64,000 nucleotides of DNA, from contig CALKTH010000059.1 in NCBI GenBank assembly GCA_937997485.1, positions 101,569-165,568 of the forward strand, read 5' to 3'. The notes under the pieces are model-generated. The model searched no databases. It saw only the letters and a list, made by a program, of their open reading frames with translations, and was not told the DNA's origin. This DNA comes from an uncultured Acidimicrobiales bacterium. GTDB lineage: Bacteria > Actinomycetota > Acidimicrobiia > Acidimicrobiales > SZUA-35. Below are positions 8,986 to 18,505 of this stretch, one piece after another (position 1 is the stretch's first letter; every line of letters begins with the position of its first letter). The position numbers were made by a program, and so were the translations under genes.

Positions 8986-9183
8986 TCAGCGCTGCCGACC
9001 GGCGTGGACTTCGAACTCACCGAGAGCGTCAGAGAGATCGATCTCGATCCCGGCTCGGCGCCAGCTTCGGAGGTCGCATCCATCGCAGCTCATCATCTCC
9101 AGATCGCTGCCATCGACGAGGAGTCCGATGGAGACGAGATCGCTGTTGCAGTTCCGGCAGGTCTTTGCGTTCGGGTGGCCCAT
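8986..9183 (-). CDS. Small double-CxxC zinc-ribbon protein
   Basis: 65 residues starting at ATG 9183 behind an AAGGGC ribosome site. Two Cys pairs (CRNC near residue 9, CDGC near 33) frame a compact zinc ribbon, followed by WRRAG. The rest is polar and short, with no membrane segment. The function is unknown; zinc ribbons of this size often bind nucleic acid or proteins. It lies 92 nt upstream of the 919-residue membrane protein on the same strand and may share its transcript. The intact double CxxC argues it is real. Confidence 0.7.
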   Translation of the reverse strand: MGHPNAKTCRNCNSDLVSIGLLVDGSDLEMMSCDGCDLRSWRRAGIEIDLSDALGEFEVHAGRQR

Positions 9184-9287
9184 GCCTGCCCTTCGGTGCC
9201 CCGTCGGGCCCGATGAGAAGAGTGGGTTGAAATGAGCCCGATGGCCCGCAATCGCTACTACTTGACTGGGTAATCAGCGGTTTCGAC

Positions 9288-10022
9288 CTAGGTCAAAAGC
9301 AACACGATCAGGGTGGTTGCGTTGAACCCGACGTGAAGGGCCCAGCTCGGTCCCAGTCGCCCGGTCCATATGGCAAGCAAGGCCGCGGCGACCCCGAAGA
9401 TGAACAGACCGATGAACTCCAGGAACTGCAGATGGACCGCAGCGAAGAGCGCGGAGCTGACCAGCACGGCGGGCCAGCGGCCAATACGTTCGACGAGGGC
9501 TCGCAGGACCAAGCCGCGGTAGAAGAACTCCTCGACCAGCGGCGCGGCCACGACCACCAGCAGAAACAGCATCACAAGTTCGGCCGGCGTGTCCGCCGTG
9601 TCGATGAGGCGTCGAGCGCTCTCCCCGAGGTCGGCATCGGTCAGCTGCAGGATCGGCCAGTAGACCGCCGGAATCACCGCGAGCTGCAGCAACACGCCGG
9701 CCAGAAGCCCGAGCGGGATGTCGTTGCCCTGCAGGGTCGCGCCCAGATCAAGCTGCGGCCCATTTCCTCGTCGAGTCGCTGACCACCAGGTGCCAAACCC
9801 ATAGGCGAACCAGAGGCCGAAGGCACCGAGGAAGATCGTGCCGATCGGCAACGGCGATGGAGCGTCGGTTCCGTGACGGACCGCAATCAGGGCCGTAGCC
9901 CAGAACGCAGTACCAATTTGGGCGACGAGCAGCCAGCCCAAGACATCGGCCAGGCCCCATCGATGAGCGGCTGTTGGGACCTGAGGAACGTCTCGCAAAC
10001 GCCAGTCGACCGGGGATCGCAC
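9288..10022 (-). CDS. CPBP-family intramembrane glutamic protease
   Basis: 244 residues with six or more membrane helices. The CPBP/Abi signature is intact: EEFFYRG (EExxxR) around residue 164, a His in FAAVHLQ, and a final HVGFN motif. Such proteases (Rce1-like) cleave membrane-associated peptides or act in peptide self-immunity; the substrate here is unknown. The start is GTG at 10022, placed 6 nt after a TAGGGT hexamer. It is divergent from ftsH, with 124 nt between the two starts. Confidence 0.85.
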   Translation of the reverse strand: MRSPVDWRLRDVPQVPTAAHRWGLADVLGWLLVAQIGTAFWATALIAVRHGTDAPSPLPIGTIFLGAFGLWFAYGFGTWWSATRRGNGPQLDLGATLQGNDIPLGLLAGVLLQLAVIPAVYWPILQLTDADLGESARRLIDTADTPAELVMLFLLVVVAAPLVEEFFYRGLVLRALVERIGRWPAVLVSSALFAAVHLQFLEFIGLFIFGVAAALLAIWTGRLGPSWALHVGFNATTLIVLLLT

Positions 10023-10028
10023 GGCCGC

Positions 10029-10034
10029 ACCCTA
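10029..10034 (-). promoter_or_regulatory. -10 element of the CPBP protease gene, leaderless architecture
   Basis: TAGGGT on the minus strand, then six bases, then the GTG start at 10022. The geometry matches the manB and ftsH promoters in this window. Confidence 0.55.
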
Positions 10035-10134
10035 CCGAGCGCGGAACATCGAGTCCTTGAGATGGGTTGTGACATGCCGATGACGAGACGAACGGCACCG
10101 CTCCCCCGACCAAGGATGGTCCCCATGATCCGCC

Positions 10135-10140
10135 TAGGAT
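10135..10140 (+). promoter_or_regulatory. -10 element of ftsH, leaderless architecture
   Basis: TAGGAT, then six bases (TGACCC), then ATG at 10147. No Shine-Dalgarno sequence is present, which fits a leaderless transcript. Confidence 0.55.
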
Positions 10141-10146
10141 TGACCC

Positions 10147-12144
10147 ATGTCTGAGAACGGCTCGACACCCCCTCCTCCCCCACCCGGACGAAATCCGCGC
10201 ATGCCCAACGGCAAAGCCGAAGGCGGCTGGCCCCGCTGGTCCATGTGGATTGTCCTTGGTGTGATCCTCACTCTGGTCTTGGCGTCCATCGCCATTCCTG
10301 ACGACACCAGTGGCCAGATCTCCTACTCGGAGTTCATCGCCAAGGTAGAAGACGGTCAGATCGCCGAGATCGAACTGGACAACAACACCGCTCGCATCAC
10401 GGCGACCGAAGACGTCCCTGAGGGCGAGACGCCCGAAACGTTCCGCACCACGGCACCGAGCGAGATTCCCGAAGCCGATCAGCTGCTGTTCCGAGAGCAG
10501 GGCGTGATCTTCACGCCCGTCACCAACACCGGCAATGTGTTGCTGAACCTCATTCCGCTCTTCCTCCCCTTCCTGCTGATCATCGGCTTCCTCTACTGGA
10601 TGGCGAAGCGCCAGCAGTCGCAGATGGGCGGGATCATGTCGATCGGCCGCTCCAAGGCCAAGACCTACAACACCGAGCGCCCCGGTACGACCTTTGCTGA
10701 TGTGGCTGGCTACGCCGGTGTGAAGAAGGAAGTGACCGAAGTGGTCGACTTCCTTCGCGATCCCGGCAAGTTCGGCGACGTCGGTGCTCGGATTCCCAAA
10801 GGTGTGCTGCTGGTCGGCCCTCCCGGAACCGGTAAGACCCTGATTGCTCGCGCCGTTGCTGGCGAAGCCGGCGTGCCCTTCCTTTCTGTGACCGGTTCGG
10901 ACTTCATGGAGATGTTCGTCGGTGTCGGCGCCAGCCGCGTCCGGGATCTCTTCAGCGAGGCCCGCAAGATGGGCAAGGCCATCATCTTCATCGATGAGAT
11001 CGACTCGATCGGTCGCAAGCGTGGCGCTGGCATGGGTGGTGGTCACGACGAGCGTGAGCAGACCCTCAACCAGATGCTGGCTGAGATGGACGGCTTCGAG
11101 GCCACGGAGGGCATCGTCATGATGGCCGCCACCAACCGGCCCGACATTCTCGACCCTGCACTGCTGCGCCCCGGCCGTTTCGACCGCCAAGTCGTGGTGC
11201 CGCTGCCCGAACTCGAGGATCGCAAGGAGATCCTCGGTGTTCACATCAAGCACAAGCGCATGGCCGACGATGTTGATGTCAACGTGATTGCCAGGGGAAC
11301 GCCTGGCATGAGCGGTGCCGATTTGGCCAACCTCGTGAACGAGGCGGCACTGTTCGCCGTCCGTCGCGAGAGCAGCATGGTGTACGCCCAAGACTTCGAT
11401 GCTGCCCGAGACCGAGTGCTGCTCGGTATCGAGCGCTCGTCGATGGTCCGCAACCAGGCTGACATCGAGCGCACCGCCTACCACGAGGCCGGTCACGCCC
11501 TCTGCGCCGCCATCCAGGAAGGTCACGACCCCGTCCACAAGGTCACGATCATCCCGACCGGCATGGCTCTCGGCGTCACGATGACGCTGCCCACCGAGGA
11601 TCGGTACAAGATCGAGAAGTCCGAAGCCGAGGCCCGGATCATCATGGCCCTCGGTGGTCGCAACGCTGAGAAGCTTGTGTTCGGCGAAGTCACGTCTGGT
11701 GCCTCCGACGACCTTCGTCAGGCCACGCAAATGGCCCGCCGGATGGTCACCGAGTGGGGTATGTCCGATGCCATCGGACCGATGTCGCTCTCTGACAACC
11801 AGCCCGTCTTCCTCGGCGAGGACATGATGCAGTCGAAGTCCTTCTCCGACGAGACGGCCAAGCTCATCGATGAGGAGACCCGCAAGATCCTCGTCGAGAT
11901 GGAAGAGCGGTGTGCCGCCCTGCTCCACGAGAACCGAAACGCGCTCGACCTGATCACTCGCCAGCTGCTCGAACACGAGACGGTGAACGGCGATGAGGTG
12001 TTGCGTCTGATCGGTTTGGCCGCAACCGGCACCACCGCTGAGGCCGAGTCCCTGGGTGCTCCGGCGCCGAGCGACTTCCAGCGAGACAACATGCCCGAGG
12101 GCGGCATCTCCGAGCAGGTCGTTGCCGACCGGGCGGACAGCTAG
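10147..12144 (+). CDS. ftsH: ATP-dependent zinc metalloprotease FtsH
   Basis: 665 residues. It has a proline-rich N-tail, a first helix at about 29-50, an extracytoplasmic FtsH_ext domain, and a second helix near 133-150. The AAA+ module has Walker A GPPGTGKT at 224-231 and Walker B FIDEID near 280. The M41 peptidase motif HEAGH is at 446-450, with [11 protein letters not shown] supplying the third zinc ligand. It degrades misfolded and regulatory membrane and cytosolic proteins at the inner membrane. It stands alone on its strand, ends at TAG 12144 and is followed by a strong terminator. All key residues are present. Confidence 0.97.
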   Translation: MSENGSTPPPPPPGRNPRMPNGKAEGGWPRWSMWIVLGVILTLVLASIAIPDDTSGQISYSEFIAKVEDGQIAEIELDNNTARITATEDVPEGETPETFRTTAPSEIPEADQLLFREQGVIFTPVTNTGNVLLNLIPLFLPFLLIIGFLYWMAKRQQSQMGGIMSIGRSKAKTYNTERPGTTFADVAGYAGVKKEVTEVVDFLRDPGKFGDVGARIPKGVLLVGPPGTGKTLIARAVAGEAGVPFLSVTGSDFMEMFVGVGASRVRDLFSEARKMGKAIIFIDEIDSIGRKRGAGMGGGHDEREQTLNQMLAEMDGFEATEGIVMMAATNRPDILDPALLRPGRFDRQVVVPLPELEDRKEILGVHIKHKRMADDVDVNVIARGTPGMSGADLANLVNEAALFAVRRESSMVYAQDFDAARDRVLLGIERSSMVRNQADIERTAYHEAGHALCAAIQEGHDPVHKVTIIPTGMALGVTMTLPTEDRYKIEKSEAEARIIMALGGRNAEKLVFGEVTSGASDDLRQATQMARRMVTEWGMSDAIGPMSLSDNQPVFLGEDMMQSKSFSDETAKLIDEETRKILVEMEERCAALLHENRNALDLITRQLLEHETVNGDEVLRLIGLAATGTTAEAESLGAPAPSDFQRDNMPEGGISEQVVADRADS

Positions 12145-12172
12145 CAGCTCGCCGAACCCTCCGAACCGACCG

Positions 12173-12208
12173 AAGGCCCGATCCTCAGGGATCGGGCCTT
12201 TGTCGTTT
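12173..12208 (+). terminator. Rho-independent terminator of ftsH
   Basis: A perfect 12-bp stem (AAGGCCCGATCC, loop TCAG, GGATCGGGCCTT) is followed by a T-rich tail, 28 nt after the ftsH stop. Confidence 0.88.
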
Positions 12209-12255
12209 CCCAGGCCAGCGCGTTCAAAGTTCCGTCGGCTGCACCGTTCGTTCAG

Positions 12256-12666
12256 CTAGGAGCGTCGAGGTGGGAGCGCTCCGTCGAGGGCATTGTTCGA
12301 CATCGGGCCGAACCAACGCTCCTGAACAACACCATCTGACGACACCACAATCGTGGTGGGAACACCATCGATCTTGTAGCGCTTGTGGCGTTCAGGATCG
12401 GACTGAACATCGATCCGCTCGATCGCCACGCCAGGCCGCTGTTCCGCCTCGATCACGTCCCATGCGGCGGCACAGCTGTTGCACGTCGTCGAGCTGAACA
12501 TGGCGATCAGAATCGGCTCAGTCGCTCCCGCGAAGTCCATCCGATCCACTTGGGTCGGCGCTTTGTACGACGGAGCCGATGGCGGTTCAGGCCGGCGGCG
12601 CTGCAGCTGGTATGCCACCCCAACGGCAACAGCCGTCAGGACGATCAACACGATCAACCGGGTCAC
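12256..12666 (-). CDS. Membrane-anchored thioredoxin-like protein
   Basis: 136 residues. Residues 4-20 form an N-terminal anchor helix and the rest is a thioredoxin fold. The redox motif is CNSC (Cys 62 and 65), and the cis-Pro loop reads GVPTT. It should face outside the membrane and act as a thiol oxidoreductase, although CNSC is atypical. Its start overlaps the stop of the DUF5719-like gene by 4 nt (ATGA), so it is the last gene of a three-gene operon with that protein and the GT2/membrane fusion. It may reduce or oxidise cysteines in the partner, which carries Cys in its ectodomain; this is inference. Confidence 0.75.
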   Translation of the reverse strand: MTRLIVLIVLTAVAVGVAYQLQRRRPEPPSAPSYKAPTQVDRMDFAGATEPILIAMFSSTTCNSCAAAWDVIEAEQRPGVAIERIDVQSDPERHKRYKIDGVPTTIVVSSDGVVQERWFGPMSNNALDGALPPRRS

Positions 12667-14261
12667 GACTCGCCCTCTTCGTCTGCAGCCTCCGCCGCCG
12701 GGGGTTCGAGTACCGGGATCATGGCAACCACATCGTGGCGATCCCCAGACACGATGACGATCTCCGCGCTGACGGGTGCATCGGCAGTCAAGACCAGTGG
12801 CGCGCCGGCCACAGGGGCGGGCAGGGTGATGATGGTGCGGCCTTCGGGATCGACAGCGCCTCGCAGCGGTGGGCTCAGAGCTCCTCCGAGGATCTGGCGG
12901 ACTTCCACCAGTGCTCCCTCAACCGAGGTGACCACGATCGCCGTTCCGTCATCGGGCAGCATCGTGGCCCATGGGCTCAGCCAGCGGGTGGACATGATCT
13001 CCACGCCACGGCTGGTCGTGAGTCCGGAGACAGCGGTTCGTTGGACGTAGCCGGGGTCGAGGGGGCCGAGACCGCCATCGTCTTCGACCGGGATCTCTTG
13101 GTCGCTACCGTCTTGTCGGCGAGCTGGATCCACCTTGGCGCTCGTGCCGCCCGCCCCGATCAATGAGGTGTCGATTCCCGGCGAGCGCTGCGTGCGCTCG
13201 GCAACCACCGGTACGTCGTTCACCGAAATGACGGTGATGCCAAGCTCGTAGGGCAACGGCAAGCCGCGAGCCTCAGCCGCTGCAGCGAGATCCAACGTGG
13301 TGATGCGGCCCGGAGGCACGGTGAGCTCGATCGGGACCAGACCGAACGACGCCCGGTCACTGGTGAGCGCGGGATCCAGTTGCACATCGACCGCCGCCGC
13401 CTCGTCGGACGGATTGAAGACCGTGACGACGTCGTCAGCGCCCTCGTGGATCCGTCCAGCCGGGATCGACCATCGCGGGGCGGGCGCGACAACGCCGAGC
13501 TGCAGCGCAGCACCGATGGGACCAAGCGAGCCGTCGGCCGTGAGTAGCCGTTCGACGACGAGCTGGCCCTGAATCGTCTCGATGGTGGTGGCCACGTTTG
13601 CCTCGCGAGCGACGAACTCGCTGACATCAATCACTCGAACCGAACGGGCAGGCACGACAGCGCTCTGAAGATCAATGGGCTCGCGTGTACGGCTGGAGGT
13701 TTGGAACGCAACGTTGAACGAGACGTCATCGGGGAACGGGTTCATGAGTGCCAGGAAGTTCCCGGTGTCTCGTGTCGTCGCTCCGTCGGCGAAGTACCAC
13801 GAAGAGGCGGACTCAGTGGCGCACGGCCCCTCGGCATTGCCGAACGGCGTCACGACCTGGTGCCCCACCACACCCTCACCGCCGACGACTTCCACCACCA
13901 CACCGGCTGCCTCGTTCTGACTCAGAGCTGACAGCGCCACGAGCTCAGTGGCCAGCGGTTCGAGCGCGACGCGAAGACCGGCGCCGGGACCGGCCTCGGT
14001 CTGGATATCGAGGTTGGCGACAGCAGGCTCCTCGCTGGCGTTGGTGATCGAGATGGTCACGTCGGCGTAGCCACCCTCCACACTCGAACCGACCGGACAG
14101 AACCAGGTGCTGGCGATGGGCGCATCGACGCGGAGCGATGGAACGACGGGCGCGGTCTCGGCGACGACGTCGACGACGTTTGGGCTCTGCTCGACGCGGT
14201 CGTACAGCACACCGGCCAAAAGCGTGCCGAAGACGATGATCATCGTCGTCCAACGAATCAC
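12663..14261 (-). CDS. DUF5719-like extracytoplasmic protein
   Basis: 532 residues. It has an N-terminal signal/anchor helix (3-19) and a long beta-rich ectodomain of repeated immunoglobulin-like strands. Motifs such as STWFCPVG near residue 52 and SSWYFADGATTRDTGNFLALMN near 165 match the actinobacterial DUF5719 pattern, in which WYF/WFCP segments recur. Proteins of this type are encoded next to WbbL-like glycosyltransferases in actinobacteria. That is exactly the layout here, with 4-nt overlaps on both sides. No enzyme motif is seen. It probably works at the outer face of the membrane with the GT2 fusion, perhaps as scaffold or acceptor. Confidence 0.65.
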   Translation of the reverse strand: MIRWTTMIIVFGTLLAGVLYDRVEQSPNVVDVVAETAPVVPSLRVDAPIASTWFCPVGSSVEGGYADVTISITNASEEPAVANLDIQTEAGPGAGLRVALEPLATELVALSALSQNEAAGVVVEVVGGEGVVGHQVVTPFGNAEGPCATESASSWYFADGATTRDTGNFLALMNPFPDDVSFNVAFQTSSRTREPIDLQSAVVPARSVRVIDVSEFVAREANVATTIETIQGQLVVERLLTADGSLGPIGAALQLGVVAPAPRWSIPAGRIHEGADDVVTVFNPSDEAAAVDVQLDPALTSDRASFGLVPIELTVPPGRITTLDLAAAAEARGLPLPYELGITVISVNDVPVVAERTQRSPGIDTSLIGAGGTSAKVDPARRQDGSDQEIPVEDDGGLGPLDPGYVQRTAVSGLTTSRGVEIMSTRWLSPWATMLPDDGTAIVVTSVEGALVEVRQILGGALSPPLRGAVDPEGRTIITLPAPVAGAPLVLTADAPVSAEIVIVSGDRHDVVAMIPVLEPPAAEAADEEGES

Positions 14262-17200
14262 GTTCGCTCCCGCTGACTCTGGCCGATCACAACAGCGCCG
14301 ACAACAAGGAGGACCTGCACGAACAGAGCGAGGCGTCGCCCGCCCGGGGTCGGATACCGAGCTCCGACAGCGCCCTCGGCCGCCCGGGTATCAAGCGTCA
14401 AGGTGCCCGCATCGTTGATCGAGGCCTGCACGCCCTCACCGGTGGCTTCCCAGCCATCACCCGGAACGGCGACGAGCACATCTGTTGCCATCAGAGTGGC
14501 CTCGCCGGCTACCCACTCCCAGCTCCCGCCGTCGATGATCGCTTCGACCCGTTCGGCCGGCGTGAGATCGGTGTCGAGCTGGCTCAGCGGTTCAATGTCG
14601 AGCATCTCATCGACACCCTCCAATCCCACGACAGGCCCACGAGACTCGTCGTTTCGATACACCTGAAGGTCGACCGTGCCGGCGACTCGCTCCAAGTCAA
14701 GCTGTCGATCCAGCACCGAGGTGATGCCCCCTCCGGCGTCGAACGAGGGACCGACATATGGCGCCGGCGCGAGTTGGCGCACAACAACGACCAGGTCAAC
14801 ACCGTAGGACGCCAGCAGTCGGCCAAGGTGGGCCGTCTCACCGGCTGCGGCGAGATCGAGGCGCTCGCCGATTTCAGCGTTGATGCCGTAGTCGCCCGGC
14901 ACGTAGCGGGCCAACACGGTCGGGCGGCCGCCGTTCGTGACGGCGTAATGCACGCCACCTTCGGATTCTTGGGTGTCGAGCGGTGCCACCTCTGGGGCGG
15001 CGATCCACAGGACCCGGGCGGGGCCTTCGTAGGAGTCAGCGAGCAAACCGGTGAAGGACACGAACCCCTGTGATGGCATGGTCCAACGGCCATCGACGGA
15101 CTGGCGAACAAACCCGATACCTGCGAACGCCACTGCGAGCGCAACACCGGCCGTGGCGAACTTGCGCCAGGCCACACGACGTCGAGCAAGGTCGACCTCG
15201 AGTGCTCGCACCGTGGCGCCGACGGCCAACGCAAGACCAGCACCGGCCGGGGCCAGCATGACCTCTGCCGAAGGCACAGCGAACGGGACGAACCCGCGAC
15301 GCTCGGCCCAGACGATGGCCCAGAAGGTGAGGGCCAGGAGCCAGCCGCGGGCTGCGGTGTCGAACCGGGCGCCTCGTGCAATGAGGAGCCCGGCAGCAGC
15401 GGCGATCAAGACGCCGAAGACGAAGATGTCGGTGCTGCTGCCGCTGGGCGAGAAGCGCATGAGGTCGGCGAGAGAATCGAATCCGAGATCCGGCGACTCG
15501 GGGCCGGTGAACCACGCCCAATCGAAGCGATCAACGATGTCAAAGGCCCAAGGCAGGTGCAGAGCGACGGGCACGACCACGGCTGCGGCGAGTCCCGTTG
15601 CCAAGCGCGGGATGCCAGCCGGTCGAGCGATCAGGAACGAGGCAGCGGCGAGAGCACCAATCGTGCCGACAGCAATGAGCATCCCCAGCGGCGCCACCAT
15701 GACGAGGACGGCAACCAAGAGGCCCCATCGCAGCAGGCGAATCGAGAACGCACGGTCAGCGACGCCTGGACCCGCCGTTTGCGGCGTGACGCCAAAGGGG
15801 GCCACGCCCTCCAAGCGGAGAGCGGAACCAATGAGGTACGGCGCCGCGCCGTAGACGACGAGCGCGTTCCAACTGCCGGAACCCATGGCGACGGAGATCA
15901 ACGGGTTCGCGAGGTATGCAAGCGTGGCGGCCGCGGCGGCTCGGTGGCTACCGAGAGTGTTCGTGAGTCGCCACATACCGATGGCGCCGATCACGATCGG
16001 GCCAACGCTCAGCACAAGGTCCAGCACGCCGGGTCCCCAGAAGAACAAGAGCTGCAGCACGGCGTAGACGAGATAGATCGACGGCGCATTGCCAGCTCCA
16101 CCCATCCCGGCTGAGCGCCAGCCCCCAAGCCATTCGCTGGCCAGAACGCCAGTGTCGGGAAGGGCTGGGAACTGCCCAACGGTGGCGACTCCACGTGAGA
16201 TGAGGTGGCGGCTACCAAACAGCACGAGCACCGTCATCAAGGCGCCAAGACCGACGGCCACGCGATTGGCTGATGCAGCGGACGACTCTTCGTTCAACGA
16301 CTGGCGAACCGATCCGACGAGTCCAGCCAGTCGGTCCTGCCGAGCACCGAATTGGTCCCGGAAGTAGCCAGAGACTCGGGCAGAACCGCCGACTTGGAGC
16401 GAGCGAATCTCCGCATCGCCCACCTGACGTGACTCAGCGAGATCGGCTCGCCGGCGTCGGATCTCCGACAGGCGAGAGAAATTCCAGCCGATGGCACCGA
16501 ATGCACCTGCCGCCTGACGGCGCCGACCAGCGATGAACGAGTACACGCCCTCCAACACAAGAAGCGCGAGAGCGATCGGAAGGGTGATGAGCAGCGACCG
16601 GCGGGTTGAGGTGACCAGCACGGTGCGCAACCGGTGGCGAGAGAGCAGCCGACGTCGCTGGTCGTCTGAACCGCCGCCCGCTACACCCGTGGCCCCATCA
16701 TGCTGGCCTCGATGGCGAGCGATGGTGCCCGGCACCACGACGACCCGAGCACCAGCAACGTGAGCCCGCCAACAGAGATCGAGGTCCTCGTTGTGGAAGG
16801 TGATGTCGGGATCGAAGCCACCGAGCCCTCGGAAAAGGTCGGCTCGAACAAGCTGTGCACCCGACGGGGCCACGAAAACGTCTCGAACGCCGTCGTATTG
16901 CTCCTGATCGAACTCACGGGGTTCGACAAGGTCGACCTGGACACCGAACCGATCCGAACCTCGACCGACGCTCTCCAGCCGCCGACGATCGTCCCACTCC
17001 ACGATCTTGGGCGAAACGATTCCGGCGTTGGAGCGGAAGAGTTCCTCGACGAGGGCGGACACGCAATGGGCATCCAACGCCACATCGTCGTGACAGAACA
17101 TGAAGAAGGCAGCGTCGGTGACCAGCGACATCGCCTGGTTCGCCGCGGCGCTGTAGCCCGGATTCTTTTGCAGGCGATGGAGAAACGCTTCCGGTGCCAA

Positions 17201-17434
17201 CTCGGCAACCCGACTGGCGAGCGGCTCCTCGCTCCCGGCATCGATCACGAGAATCGAGAGATTGGAGTAATCCTGAGCGACGAAACTGGCCAACGTCTCA
17301 TCGAATTCGGGGTCCGGATCAGTGCTGACACACACGATCACCACTGCGGGCAGACGTGACGGGCTCGCCACCGACGCCTCGGCATCTGGTGCCACGTCGG
17401 GATCGACGTCGGATCCTTCGGACGGCTCACTCAC
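14258..17434 (-). CDS. Family 2 glycosyltransferase fused to a polytopic membrane (GT-C-like) region
   Basis: About 1058 residues from GTG at 17434. An open frame extends to 17809, but that would overlap the divergent rmd gene and has no protein-like character. Residues 25-260 are a WbbL-like GT2 domain: VVIVCVSTDPDPEFDETLAS, NPGYSAAANQAM, a CHDDV metal motif, and FHNEDLDLCWRAHVAGA as the catalytic-base region. From about 280 on there are roughly twelve membrane helices with a long C-terminal ectodomain, ending in a helix near 1035-1050. WbbL homologues add rhamnose or similar sugars to lipid-linked intermediates. The adjacent rmd/gmd pair makes GDP-rhamnose, a plausible donor. It is first in the operon with the DUF5719-like and thioredoxin genes. 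Confidence 0.8.
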   Translation of the reverse strand: MSEPSEGSDVDPDVAPDAEASVASPSRLPAVVIVCVSTDPDPEFDETLASFVAQDYSNLSILVIDAGSEEPLASRVAELAPEAFLHRLQKNPGYSAAANQAMSLVTDAAFFMFCHDDVALDAHCVSALVEELFRSNAGIVSPKIVEWDDRRRLESVGRGSDRFGVQVDLVEPREFDQEQYDGVRDVFVAPSGAQLVRADLFRGLGGFDPDITFHNEDLDLCWRAHVAGARVVVVPGTIARHRGQHDGATGVAGGGSDDQRRRLLSRHRLRTVLVTSTRRSLLITLPIALALLVLEGVYSFIAGRRRQAAGAFGAIGWNFSRLSEIRRRRADLAESRQVGDAEIRSLQVGGSARVSGYFRDQFGARQDRLAGLVGSVRQSLNEESSAASANRVAVGLGALMTVLVLFGSRHLISRGVATVGQFPALPDTGVLASEWLGGWRSAGMGGAGNAPSIYLVYAVLQLLFFWGPGVLDLVLSVGPIVIGAIGMWRLTNTLGSHRAAAAATLAYLANPLISVAMGSGSWNALVVYGAAPYLIGSALRLEGVAPFGVTPQTAGPGVADRAFSIRLLRWGLLVAVLVMVAPLGMLIAVGTIGALAAASFLIARPAGIPRLATGLAAAVVVPVALHLPWAFDIVDRFDWAWFTGPESPDLGFDSLADLMRFSPSGSSTDIFVFGVLIAAAAGLLIARGARFDTAARGWLLALTFWAIVWAERRGFVPFAVPSAEVMLAPAGAGLALAVGATVRALEVDLARRRVAWRKFATAGVALAVAFAGIGFVRQSVDGRWTMPSQGFVSFTGLLADSYEGPARVLWIAAPEVAPLDTQESEGGVHYAVTNGGRPTVLARYVPGDYGINAEIGERLDLAAAGETAHLGRLLASYGVDLVVVVRQLAPAPYVGPSFDAGGGITSVLDRQLDLERVAGTVDLQVYRNDESRGPVVGLEGVDEMLDIEPLSQLDTDLTPAERVEAIIDGGSWEWVAGEATLMATDVLVAVPGDGWEATGEGVQASINDAGTLTLDTRAAEGAVGARYPTPGGRRLALFVQVLLVVGAVVIGQSQRERT

Positions 17435-17443
17435 GGATGTGAG

Positions 17444-17449
17444 ATCGTA
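17444..17449 (-). promoter_or_regulatory. -10 element of the GT2/membrane fusion operon
   Basis: TACGAT on the minus strand lies 9 nt before the GTG at 17434, giving a leader of only a few bases. It supports that start over upstream in-frame codons. Confidence 0.45.
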
Positions 17450-17559
17450 CCCCTGGTGCCGAATCTCCGTGTGCACCCCCAGCCCAGAACCAACACGTCC
17501 CGGTGTCCTCCAGCTAGCCTGCGGCAGGTGATCACCCCGGCCAAACAGGACTTTTCCTG

Positions 17560-18489
17560 ATGCGCGCACTCGTGACCGGGGCTTCCGGCTTTGTTGGACC
17601 TCACCTGATGTCGTTCCTTGCCTCGAGCGGCGATGATGCGCTTGGCGTCGATTCCAAGGACGGACCGGATCTGCTCGACGCCGAAGGTTGGCGAGACCTC
17701 GCTGAGGACGCGCAACCCGACGTGATGTACCACCTGGCCGGATGGAGCGACGTCGGAGCTTCTTGGAAGCAACCCCGCGAGGCTTTTCGAGCCAATGCTG
17801 AGGGAACACTGAACGTTCTCGAGGCCGCCCGGAGCGCCAAGGTCGAACGCGTTGTGGTCGTCAGCAGCGCCGATGTTTACGGCATCGCCAGCCCCGCCTC
17901 CCTCCCACTGACCGAAAAGGCCCCGGTGCAACCAAGGTCGCCGTACGGCGCATCAAAGGTCGCGTCCGAAGCACTCGCTCGCCAGGCCTTTCGTGGGTGG
18001 GGCCTCGACGTTGTCATTGCACGACCGTTCAACCACATTGGGCCCGGTCAGTCTGACCGCTTCGTGGCACCCGCCTTTGCGGCGAAGATTGCTGAGGCCG
18101 AACGCGTCGGTGGCGGCAAGGTGACCCATGGAGACCTCAGCCCCGAACGCGATTTCACTGATGTCCGAGACGTCGTCTCTGCGTATCGCCTGCTGGCAAC
18201 CGAGGGCCGGCCTGGGGCCACGTACAACATCTGCTCTTCTCGAGCCGTCTCGATGTCCGACATCCTTCGCCAGCTGGTGAGCCTGTCATCCGCCGACATC
18301 TCAACCGAGCCGGATCCGGACAAGATCCGCCCTGTCGAGGTTCCCGTACTGCGCGGAAGTCACGACCGACTCACCGCCGACACTGGCTGGGAACCAACGA
18401 TCGCCCTGGCCGACACCCTGTCCGACGTCCTCGCCGACTTCCGGGATCGGATCGCCCCGGCGGCCGATGCCACTGATCAATCCTCGTGA
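17560..18489 (+). CDS. rmd: GDP-6-deoxy-D-mannose reductase (GDP-D-rhamnose synthesis)
   Basis: 309-residue short-chain dehydrogenase of the extended family. Features are the NAD(P) loop [11 protein letters not shown] at 7-17, SSADVYG with the catalytic Ser/Thr region, SPYGASK supplying Tyr and Lys, and [10 protein letters not shown], which is characteristic of RMD enzymes. It reduces the 4-keto intermediate made by Gmd to GDP-D-rhamnose. An AGGAC ribosome site sits 8 nt before the ATG. gmd follows 16 nt after the stop. A GDP-L-fucose synthase is less likely because of the RMD-type motif. Confidence 0.88.
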   Translation: MRALVTGASGFVGPHLMSFLASSGDDALGVDSKDGPDLLDAEGWRDLAEDAQPDVMYHLAGWSDVGASWKQPREAFRANAEGTLNVLEAARSAKVERVVVVSSADVYGIASPASLPLTEKAPVQPRSPYGASKVASEALARQAFRGWGLDVVIARPFNHIGPGQSDRFVAPAFAAKIAEAERVGGGKVTHGDLSPERDFTDVRDVVSAYRLLATEGRPGATYNICSSRAVSMSDILRQLVSLSSADISTEPDPDKIRPVEVPVLRGSHDRLTADTGWEPTIALADTLSDVLADFRDRIAPAADATDQSS

Positions 18490-18505
18490 AAGAAATAGGA
18501 ACCTC

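Noticed and set aside
9748-11976. 742-codon open frame on the minus strand opposite ftsH
   Set aside because: It covers the FtsH catalytic region and the CPBP gene in another frame; no domain and no start signal.
17435-17809. Extension of the GT2 fusion upstream to 17809
   Set aside because: It would overlap the start of rmd by 250 bases and its translation is Arg-rich with no GT2 features; GTG 17434 has a -10 element at a fitting distance.
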